DNA from: an uncultured Collinsella sp.
GTDB taxonomy: Bacteria > Actinomycetota > Coriobacteriia > Coriobacteriales > Coriobacteriaceae
Assembly: GCA_900545445.1 (NCBI GenBank)
Contig: UQZH01000008.1
Coordinates: forward strand, 1-59,366
DNA: 59,366 nucleotides
Direction of reading: 5' to 3'
The position numbers and the translations under genes are program-made. Below are positions 1 through 8,210 of the stretch, piece after piece. Below the pieces are notes generated by a model. It saw only the letters and a list, made by a program, of their open reading frames with translations, did not search any database and was not told the DNA's origin. Position 1 is the first letter of the stretch; the number at the start of each line of letters is the position of its first letter.

Positions 1-16
1 CCTATACGCCGCACCA
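1..16 (+). tRNA. 3' end of a tRNA (partial, identity unknown)
   Basis: The first 16 bases read as the 3' strand of a T stem (CCTAT), a seven-base acceptor strand (ACGCCGC), a discriminator A and an encoded CCA. A hairpin with a T run follows within 20 bases, as expected after a tRNA gene. The 5' part lies outside the window, so the amino acid cannot be named. The call rests only on this fit and on the CCA end. Confidence 0.6.
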
Positions 17-25
17 TTTGAGATT

Positions 26-55
26 AAAGCTCCCGGCAACGGGGGCTTTTCTTTT
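26..55 (+). terminator. Rho-independent terminator after the partial tRNA
   Basis: AAGCTCCC pairs with GGGGGCTT (one G-T pair) around a six-base loop, and the 3' side runs into TTTTCTTTT. It probably ends the tRNA transcript. Confidence 0.7.
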
Positions 56-179
56 GCACCAGCTTGAGTGCTTTCGTCCAAAGGGACGATTTCCTGTCGA
101 CTCGTGTAAGATTCCGAGTAGGTGTCGCGGCCCATCCGCGACCACTCTTTCTCTCAACGACCGATCAGGGTGATATTTC

Positions 180-2621
180 GTGGCAGAGCGTCCGACATAC
201 AAGCTCAGGTTTCTCGATCCCAAGAAGCGCTTTCCGGCGATGCCCGAGCAGCCTGCGGGACGCTCATATGGCGTGGTCTGGAAACTCTTTGGCGAGGATC
301 AGCATGAATCTTGTTATGTCGTCGAGTTCGTTGGCAAAAGTCATGTGTCGCTTTTGGGCTACGTAAGCGTTTCGGGTGAGGTGTACAAGGTGGACCGCCC
401 CGTCAGCGAGGCTCCGCTGCCCAACGATCCCGACATGGAACTGGTCCTTGACGAGTCGGATTCCAGTATTGGTGAGATTATGGTAAGGGAAGCCAACGGT
501 GCAATGCGCGCGTGTGCGCAAACTGCCGGCTCTCCCGAAGGCCCCATGCGCGAGCAGTCCGACCACGAGACATGGAATTCGACCCGCGCCCTTCCTTACG
601 GCGAGTTCATGGCCTCGATGTTCTTGCGCTACGTGATATTTGCCAACTCCGAAAGCGCTATTGTGAACACGGCGGACGCCGGCGGACTCGACGAGGGTAT
701 GCAAAACGTAGTCGACAAGATCAAGCTCGTAAAGTTGCCCGAGCCGGTCGAGGTGTTTTTGGGCTTTAACACGGCACCGCTCCCCGATGCTATCGAGACG
801 CTGCTTTACCGCGTTGACCATGCCGAGAATCCGAGCGGTATCGAGCGCTATGCCGCCGCCCTTATGAGCGAAATTGACTTGCCCCGCCTGCGCACCATCG
901 CTGCCAAGTCCGAGATGAGCCTGGCTCGCATTGATCGCTCAAAGATTTTCTATCTCAATTTTGATCGTAGCCTGCTGGACCAGGACGAGATTGACATGCT
1001 GCTTGCCGTCGAGTGCCGTCTCAACCGCCTCTCCGGCATCCTTGAGCGCATCGGGGCCGGATTGGTCCCTACGGCATCCTCGCCGAGCCTTGAGGGCTGC
1101 GCGCTCTTTGATGCGTGGCATATCGCCAAGACGACCAACGATGTTCCCCGACTGCTCGATACGGCTTCGAGCGATAACCCGTGGGGCAAGCCGGGTACGG
1201 TGGCTTGCCAGCCGGGCGGCGAGTGGGACGTGCGCACCCGTTTTGCGCGAATCGTTGAGGCGCTCAACGTGGTCACGCGGCTCGACTATACCTATCGGGC
1301 AAACGTTGCCGAGGGGATTATGCTCGTTCGGTTTGGGCAGTCTGTCGTTGATGCCATGCCGCAACGTGAATACGACGCTCAGGATGACGCCTGGCGCGAG
1401 CTGGACGAGGACACGCGCGCGATCTGGGCCGCGGAGCACGATGCGCGCGTGGCACTCACGCTTGCGGCAGCGTGTTTTGCCGCGGGCACCTGCATCACGC
1501 GCTGCTGTGTGCAGATTGCTGCTCCCGACAGTGAACAGGGCGAGCGCGTTGTCACAACGTATTTCTTTGGGCGCGCGGCCTATCTGGCCGATTGCGTGTC
1601 TGTCGCCAAGGATCTTGAGAGCATGGACATGGACGATATGCCGTGCAAGCGTGTGCTTGAGGCGTATGAGTCAACCGCTCCGGAGACGATTGAGCCTGCG
1701 GAGGTTCATGCTCGTCCGCGTGATGACCATCGCACGCTGCCGCCGGCGCTGCGCGATCTGCTACTTGCCGATACGGCTGACGAGTTGGAGGTCATGGAAG
1801 AGGACGACGACCCATACGTGGCCCGTGTTGTTGAATTGCGCGAGCAGGTAAAAGTCGACCGTACAGGTGCTTTTGAAGGCTTTTCCCGTCTTGTCGAGGA
1901 GTTGGAGGCTAAGTGCACTGTCGCCGAGCTTTTGGCGACAGGTCCGGTTCAAACGCAGTTTTGCGATAACCAGCTGGTGCGCATGGTGCTACCGGTGTTG
2001 GAAGAAGACCGCTCTGTGCGGATCCTTCGTGCGCCCGATGCACTGTACTTTGCCCAGCACGAGATCTGCAGTTTTTACGCCGAGCAAGAGGACTTTGAAC
2101 GAGCGCTGCCCGAGGTGCGCCATCTTTACGATCTGGCGCGTTCGTCCATGCAATCGCACTTTGCGCTCATCAACGTGCTTGCGCGTCTGGAGCGCTTTGA
2201 CGAGATTATCGAGGTGGCGCGCCACGGCCTACGTATTGCCAGCGATCGTTCTGCAATCGGCTACCTGTTCTATCGCTTGGCGTTTGCCTATTGGAATTGC
2301 GATCAGCTCGACCTGGCGCTGGCTTGTTACCGTCTGGTGCCGCGCGGCGAGGAGTCGGGCAGCAGCGCGCTGGAAGAAATGCAGGGCCTTATGAACGAGA
2401 TGGGCGTCAGCGAGCCTCCGACGTTCGAGGAGGCGGTCGAGACCATCCGCAAGGCTGGACTTGAGCTGCCGCCAGTGTCCGCCGTGACGAATCAGCTGGC
2501 AGATGCCGCTGTGCAACTGGTCGACAACGGCTTCTTTTTCCTGGCGCGCGGTTGCATCTTCCAAATGTGGCGTACCATGGGTAACGACGAGCTCGGCTCC
2601 CTCAACCGCTCGCTGGGGTAG
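180..2621 (+). CDS. Hypothetical protein with C-terminal helical (TPR-like) repeats
   Basis: This 813-residue protein starts at a GTG preceded by a weak purine-rich site (CAGGGTG). I do not recognise a named family. It has no signal peptide or membrane segment and is acidic, with a run of Asp/Glu near residues 545-552. The last third (about 630-760) reads as paired amphipathic helices with spaced Leu/Ala/Tyr, including FYAEQEDFERALPEV and RLAFAYWNCDQLDLALACYR, which resemble tetratricopeptide repeats. That suggests a cytoplasmic scaffold or sensor role, but this is a structural guess. It stands alone between two tRNA genes. The reading frame is open throughout with normal host-like codon use. 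Confidence 0.8.
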   Translation: MAERPTYKLRFLDPKKRFPAMPEQPAGRSYGVVWKLFGEDQHESCYVVEFVGKSHVSLLGYVSVSGEVYKVDRPVSEAPLPNDPDMELVLDESDSSIGEIMVREANGAMRACAQTAGSPEGPMREQSDHETWNSTRALPYGEFMASMFLRYVIFANSESAIVNTADAGGLDEGMQNVVDKIKLVKLPEPVEVFLGFNTAPLPDAIETLLYRVDHAENPSGIERYAAALMSEIDLPRLRTIAAKSEMSLARIDRSKIFYLNFDRSLLDQDEIDMLLAVECRLNRLSGILERIGAGLVPTASSPSLEGCALFDAWHIAKTTNDVPRLLDTASSDNPWGKPGTVACQPGGEWDVRTRFARIVEALNVVTRLDYTYRANVAEGIMLVRFGQSVVDAMPQREYDAQDDAWRELDEDTRAIWAAEHDARVALTLAAACFAAGTCITRCCVQIAAPDSEQGERVVTTYFFGRAAYLADCVSVAKDLESMDMDDMPCKRVLEAYESTAPETIEPAEVHARPRDDHRTLPPALRDLLLADTADELEVMEEDDDPYVARVVELREQVKVDRTGAFEGFSRLVEELEAKCTVAELLATGPVQTQFCDNQLVRMVLPVLEEDRSVRILRAPDALYFAQHEICSFYAEQEDFERALPEVRHLYDLARSSMQSHFALINVLARLERFDEIIEVARHGLRIASDRSAIGYLFYRLAFAYWNCDQLDLALACYRLVPRGEESGSSALEEMQGLMNEMGVSEPPTFEEAVETIRKAGLELPPVSAVTNQLADAAVQLVDNGFFFLARGCIFQMWRTMGNDELGSLNRSLG

Positions 2622-2713
2622 GTGAAGCTTCCAAGGAGGAAAGGATGCTAGGCAATTAGAAAATTTCCTCTTGCCCATCCTTGGCTGTTTGGTTACTATA
2701 GAACGGCTGTTAC

Positions 2714-2804
2714 GGAGAGCTGACCGAGAGGCCGAAGGTGCTCGCCTGCTAAGCGAGTATGCCCCAAAAGGGCATCTGGGGTTCGAATCCCCAGCTCTCC
2801 GCCA
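2714..2804 (+). tRNA. tRNA-Ser (anticodon GCT)
   Basis: The acceptor GGAGAGC (2714-2720) pairs with GCTCTCC (2794-2800). The anticodon stem CTCGC/GCGAG encloses the loop CTGCTAA, giving anticodon GCT at 2748-2750. A long variable arm (TATGCCCCAAAAGGGCAT) and a T arm with GTTCGAATC follow, and G-CCA closes the 3' end. The 91-base length and long variable arm fit class II serine tRNAs reading AGC/AGT. Confidence 0.95.
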
Positions 2805-2818
2805 GTATGACATGAAAG

Positions 2819-2846
2819 AAGGGTCCCATTTGGGGCCCTTTTTTAA
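2819..2846 (+). terminator. Terminator after tRNA-Ser
   Basis: AAGGGTCCC and GGGGCCCTT form a stem around ATTT, followed by a run of six or more T. It lies 15 bases after the tRNA CCA. Confidence 0.85.
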
Positions 2847-2861
2847 TTAGAAGAATGTTAA

Positions 2862-2878
2862 CTGGGGATTCGAACCCT
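2862..2878 (-). repeat. Inverted partial copy of the tRNA-Ser T arm
   Basis: Read on the - strand this 17-base stretch matches the tRNA-Ser T arm at 2778-2794 at 16 of 17 positions (core GGTTCGAATCCCCAG). It is inverted relative to the tRNA and is not part of any tRNA fold I can draw. Confidence 0.6.
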
Positions 2879-2879
2879 C

Positions 2880-2911
2880 AAAAAAAGAGGCATCCTTTCG
2901 GACGCCTCCTT
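2880..2911 (-). terminator. Terminator of the D,D-carboxypeptidase gene
   Basis: Read on the - strand, GAGGCGTCC and GGATGCCTC pair around a GAAA loop and run into seven T. It sits 26 bases past the stop of the leftward gene. Confidence 0.85.
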
Positions 2912-2936
2912 TCAGTGGGCTGATTATTCTTGCGCT

Positions 2937-4277
2937 CTACATCTCAGGAGCCTTGGCGACGGTCTCGCTCTCTGCCGCAAGTGGGCGGTTGTCGATGCGG
3001 CGGCCCAGGCGGTCGAGCTTCACAAGGAGCCATTCAATGGGATTCGGCCCTGTGCCTTCCTCGTCGGCAACCAGGTCCATGACGGCGACCTTGGTGCCGT
3101 CCTGCTTGAGCGTAACGCTGCCCACCTTGTCGCCCACATGCACCGTGCCCGAAAGATCGTCGTAGCTAACCTTTTCGGTCACCTCGCCGGCAAGGGAAAA
3201 CACGGTCGCTTGCGCCGTGGGATCGGCGAGCGTGGCGTCGATTGTCTTATCCGTCCAATCTGTCTGGCTAATGCGTGCCATAAGCGGGTTGCCGTTGGCG
3301 GTCTTTTCCTGCGTGTTGGCGATTGCGACCGTCACCTTGTGACCGTAGTACCAATTGGCAAGGGTTGCGGTATCGGTAAAGCGCTGGTCGGTGGTGGTGG
3401 AGTTCAAAACGATGGTGTAGATCTCGTCGCCATCGCGGTTGTAGGCACCCGTAAAGCAATAGCCTGCATCATCGGTGGTGCCGGTCTTGCCACCGATGTT
3501 GCCATCTTGGCCCAGCAAATAGTTATGCGTGTCCATGGAATGCGAATGGTCGGTGCCGTCGGCGCCCGTGACCTCGATCCAGGAATCCTCGCTCGCTACG
3601 ACCTCGCGGATCGTGTCGTTTTTCATGGCCTCCTGCATCATCAGCGCTACGTCGTGTGCGGTTGAGTGCATATCGCCAGCCCACTCATCAAAGTCCAGAC
3701 CATGCGGGTTTTCAAAAAGCGTACCGGTGCAGCCGAGCTTCTTAGCGCGCTCGTTCATGGCCTTCACAAATGTGGCCTCGGCGTCTTTGGTCTTAGGGTC
3801 GATCTTCTTGCCCACATATTCGGCGAGCACGATGGCGGCGTCGTTGCCCGAGGGAATCATCAGGCCGCGCAGCGCCTGCTCCACGGTAAGCTTGTCGCCT
3901 TCGAGCAAGCCGGCGGTCGAATTGCCCACGGTGGCTGCGGCGTTGCTCACCGTGACCTTCTCGTCCATCTTGCAATTCTCGACGGTTAGGATTGCGGTCA
4001 TGACCTTGGTGATTGAGGCAATCTTGACCTGCTCATCGGCGTCGCGGGCATAGTAGACGGTGCCGTCTTTGCCCATGACGAGGGCATTGGTCGCATCGAT
4101 ATCGGGCAGGTTTTCGGCCGTGATACCGCGCACATCGGCGGTTTTGCCGCAAACATTGTCGGTCGTGAGCACTTGGGCGCCGGCGACGGTGGGCACGCCA
4201 GCGGCAAGGGCGATAGCGCAGACAAAGCCGGCGGCAAGCTGGGCTGAGCGCTTTGCAAAAGGGGTGAGGGACTTCAC
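2937..4277 (-). CDS. D-alanyl-D-alanine carboxypeptidase (peptidase S11)
   Basis: Penicillin-binding-protein type carboxypeptidase that trims the terminal D-Ala from peptidoglycan stem peptides outside the membrane. The three active-site motifs are present: SITK near residue 88, SGN at 143-145 and KTG at 264-266. The chosen GTG start places a typical signal sequence at the N terminus (KSLTPFAKR followed by a hydrophobic stretch and an AGA-Q cleavage site), giving 446 residues. The frame stays open upstream to an ATG at 4388, but that would put 37 residues before the signal peptide. No clear C-terminal anchor helix is visible. It is transcribed away from the adjacent VanRS-like pair, a context fitting cell-wall control. 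Confidence 0.9.
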   Translation of the reverse strand: MKSLTPFAKRSAQLAAGFVCAIALAAGVPTVAGAQVLTTDNVCGKTADVRGITAENLPDIDATNALVMGKDGTVYYARDADEQVKIASITKVMTAILTVENCKMDEKVTVSNAAATVGNSTAGLLEGDKLTVEQALRGLMIPSGNDAAIVLAEYVGKKIDPKTKDAEATFVKAMNERAKKLGCTGTLFENPHGLDFDEWAGDMHSTAHDVALMMQEAMKNDTIREVVASEDSWIEVTGADGTDHSHSMDTHNYLLGQDGNIGGKTGTTDDAGYCFTGAYNRDGDEIYTIVLNSTTTDQRFTDTATLANWYYGHKVTVAIANTQEKTANGNPLMARISQTDWTDKTIDATLADPTAQATVFSLAGEVTEKVSYDDLSGTVHVGDKVGSVTLKQDGTKVAVMDLVADEEGTGPNPIEWLLVKLDRLGRRIDNRPLAAESETVAKAPEM

Positions 4278-4474
4278 GGATTTCGCTTTCGACGGGATGG
4301 TCTCTTCTGGAACTAGAGTATATCGTTTGCCGGCGTCGGCGATCATCGCGTGCGTGCGTGGCCCACATCCGCACCCGAACGGGCACAAGGGTGCTTAAGG
4401 CCGACTTAATCACCCACGCTTGTTGTGTGTGGCGTGCGTCGCCTCGGGCATAATGGAGCGCGAGAGGAGCACGC

Positions 4475-5170
4475 ATGAACGAGCGCATACTGGTAGTTGA
4501 TGACGAGAAGGCCATCGCCGACTTGGTTGGTATCTACCTTACAAAAGAGGGCTTTGATGTCCAGATTGCCTATAGCGGGGCCGATGCTGCCAAGGCAATC
4601 TTGGAGCAGGAGTTCGATTTGGCGCTGCTGGATGTCATGCTGCCCGATATCGATGGATTTGAGCTGCTGCGTACGATCCGTTCCAGCCATACCTATCCTG
4701 TGATCATGCTGACGGCGCGCGATGCCCAGCAAGACAAGATCGAGGGCCTTTCGCTTGGTGCGGACGATTACGTGGTTAAGCCGTTCCGCCCGCTGGAGCT
4801 CATCGCGCGTGTGCACGCTCAGCTTCGCCGCTACACCAGCTACGGTAGCCGTGCGCAGGCGGCCGAGTCGCCGACCATTCAGCTCGACGGCTTGGAGATC
4901 AACCGCGATGCTCGTTCCGTAACGGTGGACGGTTCACCGGTACGCCTCACACCCACCGAGTATTCAATCTTGCTGTATCTGGTCGAGCATCGCGGCAGCG
5001 TGGTGGCCGTGGAGGACCTGTTCCGCGCGGTATGGAACGAGGACTTTATGCCCGGCTCCAACAATACGGTGATGGTGCACATTCGCCACTTGCGCGAAAA
5101 GATCGGCGACGACGCACAAAAGCCGCGCTTTATCAAAAACGTCTGGGGCGTCGGCTACATCATCGAATAA
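4475..5170 (+). CDS. OmpR/VanR-type response regulator
   Basis: This 231-residue DNA-binding response regulator has an N-terminal receiver domain (acidic pair in VVDDE near 8-10, phosphoacceptor Asp in LLDVMLPDIDG near 53, Lys in VVKPF near 102). A winged-helix output domain ends in WGVGYIIE. The start ATG follows a GAGAGGAG site. It is followed 26 bases later by a sensor kinase with a VanS-like H box, so it forms a classical pair. The divergent neighbour is a D,D-carboxypeptidase, which makes a cell-envelope target plausible, but the regulon cannot be read from sequence. Confidence 0.93.
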   Translation: MNERILVVDDEKAIADLVGIYLTKEGFDVQIAYSGADAAKAILEQEFDLALLDVMLPDIDGFELLRTIRSSHTYPVIMLTARDAQQDKIEGLSLGADDYVVKPFRPLELIARVHAQLRRYTSYGSRAQAAESPTIQLDGLEINRDARSVTVDGSPVRLTPTEYSILLYLVEHRGSVVAVEDLFRAVWNEDFMPGSNNTVMVHIRHLREKIGDDAQKPRFIKNVWGVGYIIE

Positions 5171-5196
5171 CGCTTTTCGCTTGTGAGGATCTTGAT

Positions 5197-6435
5197 ATGA
5201 CAAAAGACGATAGGCAAGCGTTCGAGGTGCCCGATCGACTCTTTGAATACGTGAGGTCAGTCGTCGACAACCGCGCACTTGCAACGGTGCTGCTCTTTTT
5301 GTTGACCTTGCTGCTGATTGGCATTGATAACATCGCTGGAATCTTGGCGGTGCTGCTTGTCGGCTTTTTGCTGATCGATCGATTTGAGATCGTGCGCCGC
5401 TGCGTGGTGATTGGCGGCGCCGCGTGGGCCATGACGTTGGCGATCGGCGCCATGGCGCTCGGCGGCTTCGAAGGGCCGGTGCTGTTCGATGCCGGCTTTG
5501 TATTCAACATGCTTGGCTTTGTGCTGGCACTTGCCGTGTGCGTGCTGTTCTTGTGCGGCCGCGCCCTGTACTACCAGGGCTACGAGCAGGGCGAGCAGCA
5601 TGCCGATTGTGTGCTGGCCGCTCGTATTCAAGATCGCCTGATCGATCACCCCGACACCTGGGATAACATCGACGGCGACTTCTTGGAGGTCGAGGGCGCC
5701 CTTAACCGCGTGCGTGACCGTGAGCGCAAGGTGCAGCAAGCTCTGCGTGACGAGTCGCATCGCAAGGACGATCTGGTCACGTACTTGGCACATGACCTAC
5801 GCACCCCGCTTGCCAGTGTGGTGGGCTATCTTTCGCTGCTGCAAGAGGCTCCCGAGCTGCCGGTTGAGCAACGTGCGCACTTTACGGGCGTGGCGCTCGA
5901 CAAGGCGCACCGGCTCGATGCGCTCATCGAAGAGTTCTTCGATATCACGCGCTTTGACTTCCACGATATCGTGCTCACGCGCGGCTATGTTGATCTGGGG
6001 TTGCTGCTGGCTCAGGTGGCTGACGAGTTCTATCCCATCCTCAACGAGCAGCATAAGGAAGTCCAAGTTGATATTCGCGAGGACCTGACGGTGCTCGTGG
6101 ATGGCGACAAAATGGCTCGCGTGTTCAACAACATCATGAAAAACGCTATTGCCTATAGCTATGAGGGCTCGACCATCACGATCGAGGCCAGACGCCGGGA
6201 CGGCGGTGGCGTGCGCGTGCGCTTTATCAATCAGGGCGATCCCATCCCTGAGGCAAAGCTCAAGGTGATCTTTGAGAAGTTCTATCGCCTGGATGCGGCG
6301 CGTGCGACCAATCGCGGCGGCGCTGGACTGGGGCTTGCCATCGCCAAGGAGATCGTATGCGCGCACGGCGGTACCGTTGCATGTGAATCGACGCCCGAAC
6401 ACACGATATTCACCATCGAGCTGCCCGCCGCATAG
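5197..6435 (+). CDS. VanS-like sensor histidine kinase
   Basis: This 412-residue membrane kinase starts at ATG 5197; the frame is open further upstream, but only within the preceding regulator gene. Residues 25-125 hold about four hydrophobic segments with almost no extracellular loop, suggesting an intramembrane sensor. The H box YLAHDLRTPLASVVGYL (His near 199) is followed by an N box (NNIMKNAIAY) and glycine-rich ATP-binding motifs (GGAGLGLAI). It should phosphorylate the regulator encoded just upstream. The H box resembles VanS of vancomycin-resistance systems, but no vanHAX genes are in the window, so resistance should not be inferred. Confidence 0.93.
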   Translation: MTKDDRQAFEVPDRLFEYVRSVVDNRALATVLLFLLTLLLIGIDNIAGILAVLLVGFLLIDRFEIVRRCVVIGGAAWAMTLAIGAMALGGFEGPVLFDAGFVFNMLGFVLALAVCVLFLCGRALYYQGYEQGEQHADCVLAARIQDRLIDHPDTWDNIDGDFLEVEGALNRVRDRERKVQQALRDESHRKDDLVTYLAHDLRTPLASVVGYLSLLQEAPELPVEQRAHFTGVALDKAHRLDALIEEFFDITRFDFHDIVLTRGYVDLGLLLAQVADEFYPILNEQHKEVQVDIREDLTVLVDGDKMARVFNNIMKNAIAYSYEGSTITIEARRRDGGGVRVRFINQGDPIPEAKLKVIFEKFYRLDAARATNRGGAGLGLAIAKEIVCAHGGTVACESTPEHTIFTIELPAA

Positions 6436-6497
6436 CCAGTGTGCCCTTACAAACACTTGACAATGCGCTCACGTGCATATGAGCCGCGATTCCTACT

Positions 6498-6523
6498 ATC
6501 GATACTGCTGAATTGATATCGAT
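6498..6523. promoter_or_regulatory. Inverted repeat just before pstB (possible operator)
   Basis: ATCGATA (6498-6504) and TATCGAT (6517-6523) form a perfect 7-bp inverted repeat ending immediately before the pstB ribosome site GGAGG (6526-6530). A TTGACA hexamer lies upstream at 6457-6462. The factor is unknown. Confidence 0.35.
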
Positions 6524-6538
6524 GTGGAGGTATGCGGT

Positions 6539-7414
6539 ATGACGGCTGCTGCGGCTGTGGAGCCCACGGAGCTTGAAGAACTCATGAAAGCGCAGGCCGA
6601 GGCCGCGCGCGAGCGCGAGGTTGGGGATGCGACTCGCCCCACGGCAGAGGATCTTGCCGCCTCGCCGACGCGTATCGATGTCGAGGGCCTCGACCTGTTC
6701 TATGGCGACCACCATGCGCTCAAGGACGTGAATATCAAGATCCGCGACAAGCAGATCACCTCGTTCATCGGGCCTTCGGGCTGCGGAAAGTCCACGTTGC
6801 TGCGCTGCTTTAACCGCATGAACGACGGCATCAAGGATTGCCGCATCGAGGGCAAGATTGCGCTCGATGGTCAAGATATCCTGGGCGACTACGACATCTG
6901 CCGCCTTCGCCAGCGCGTGGGCATGGTGTTCCAGCGCCCCAACCCGTTTCCCATGAGCATCTACGACAACGTCGCGTATGGTCCGCGCGGTATGGGTGTG
7001 CGCGATCGCGCTGCGCTGGATGAGCTGGTCGAGGACTCCCTTCGTCGCGCTGCGCTATGGGATGAGGTCAAGGACAAGCTCAAAGAGTCGGGTCTGGGCC
7101 TTTCGGGCGGCCAGCAGCAGCGTCTGTGCATCGCCCGCGCACTTGCCGTGCAGCCCGACATTCTGCTGATGGACGAGCCGACCTCGGCACTCGACCCTGT
7201 GTCGACGCTGGTGGTGGAGCAGCTGGCCTGCGAGCTCAAAGAGACCTGCACGCTCGTGGTCGTTACGCACAATATGCAGCAGGCGGCGCGTATCTCCGAT
7301 TCGGTCGCATTCTTTTTGCTGGGTGAGCTGGTGGAGCACGCGCCCACCGCGCAACTCTTCAAGAATCCGACCGATCCGCGCACGGCGGATTATTTGACGG
7401 GACGTTTTGGCTGA
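6539..7414 (+). CDS. pstB: Phosphate ABC transporter ATP-binding protein PstB
   Basis: This 291-residue ABC ATPase would energise high-affinity phosphate import as part of PstSCAB. It shows Walker A GPSGCGKST (about 78-86), the PstB-typical FQRPNPFPMSIYDNVAYGPR segment, the signature LSGGQQQR, Walker B ILLMDEPTSALDP and the switch histidine in VTHNM. The start ATG follows GGAGG at 8-base spacing. The N terminus is about 45 residues longer than the ABC core, with an Ala/Glu-rich tail of unknown role. No pstS, pstC, pstA or phoU lies next to it. The following genes encode a PhoBR-like pair, which keeps the phosphate theme. Confidence 0.93.
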   Translation: MTAAAAVEPTELEELMKAQAEAAREREVGDATRPTAEDLAASPTRIDVEGLDLFYGDHHALKDVNIKIRDKQITSFIGPSGCGKSTLLRCFNRMNDGIKDCRIEGKIALDGQDILGDYDICRLRQRVGMVFQRPNPFPMSIYDNVAYGPRGMGVRDRAALDELVEDSLRRAALWDEVKDKLKESGLGLSGGQQQRLCIARALAVQPDILLMDEPTSALDPVSTLVVEQLACELKETCTLVVVTHNMQQAARISDSVAFFLLGELVEHAPTAQLFKNPTDPRTADYLTGRFG

Positions 7415-7424
7415 TACCATCTAG

Positions 7425-7438
7425 TAAAGGTACCTTTA
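7425..7438. promoter_or_regulatory. Perfect 14-bp palindrome between pstB and the regulator
   Basis: TAAAGGTACCTTTA is fully self-complementary and sits 41 bases before the start of the PhoB-like gene. It may be an operator; no factor can be assigned. Confidence 0.35.
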
Positions 7439-7478
7439 GGGTTAAGATGCGGTCATGCCGGCCGCAAAGGGGTTCAAC

Positions 7479-8207
7479 ATGATCTATTACGTCGAGGACG
7501 ATGACAACATCAGGGATTTGACGGTCTATGCACTGCGCAAGCAGGGGATTGAGGCCGAAGGCTTTTCGTGCGACGGTGAGTTTAAGGCTGCCGTGGCGCG
7601 ACGGGTACCCGATGCCGTCCTGCTCGACATCATGCTGCCCGATACCGATGGCTTGGCGATTATGCGTCGACTGCGTGCCGATCGCCTGACGGCGACGGTG
7701 CCCATCATGATGCTTACCGCCAAGGATACCGAGCTCGACAAGGTGATGGCGCTCGATGGCGGTGCCGACGATTACCTGACTAAGCCGTTTTCGCTCATGG
7801 AGCTTGCGAGCCGCTGCCGCGCACTGCTGCGTCGCGGCGGCATGGTCAAGCAGGCGAGCGATGTGCTCAGCGTGGGCGACATCGTGCTCTCGCCCAGCCA
7901 TCGCGAGGTGACCGTTGCCGGCGAGCCGCTTAAGCTCACCCTGCGCGAGTTCGACCTGCTCGAGTACCTCATGCGCAAGCCCGGCGTGGTCTTTACCCGC
8001 GAGTCGTTGCTGCAGAGCGTGTGGGGCTGGGACTTCGACGGCGGTTCGCGCACCGTTGACGTGCACGTGCAGACGCTTCGCCAAAAACTGGGCGAGCATG
8101 CCAGCGCCATCGAGACCGTGCGCGGCGTGGGCTACCGCTTGGCCGAGCCTTCTGCCGGTGATGGTGCCGAAGGTGACGACACCGCGGCCACCGCATCGGA
8201 GGAGTAA
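7479..8207 (+). CDS. PhoB/OmpR-type response regulator
   Basis: This 242-residue two-domain regulator has a receiver domain (VEDDDN at the start, phosphoacceptor in LLDIMLPDTDG near 50, Lys in YLTKPF) and a winged-helix domain ending RGVGYRLAEP. The ATG at 7479 is preferred over one at 7455 because AAAGGGG lies just upstream of it. The tail after the winged helix is Ala/Asp/Glu-rich. It is separated by 3 bases from the kinase gene, so the two are co-translated. Position after pstB suggests a phosphate-starvation pair, an inference from context only. Confidence 0.92.
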   Translation: MIYYVEDDDNIRDLTVYALRKQGIEAEGFSCDGEFKAAVARRVPDAVLLDIMLPDTDGLAIMRRLRADRLTATVPIMMLTAKDTELDKVMALDGGADDYLTKPFSLMELASRCRALLRRGGMVKQASDVLSVGDIVLSPSHREVTVAGEPLKLTLREFDLLEYLMRKPGVVFTRESLLQSVWGWDFDGGSRTVDVHVQTLRQKLGEHASAIETVRGVGYRLAEPSAGDGAEGDDTAATASEE

Positions 8208-8210
8208 CCC

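Noticed and set aside
4475..6435. Vancomycin-resistance operon
   Set aside because: Only a VanRS-like regulator pair is present; no vanH, vanA/B-type ligase or vanX genes occur. The D,D-carboxypeptidase is a housekeeping-type S11 enzyme.
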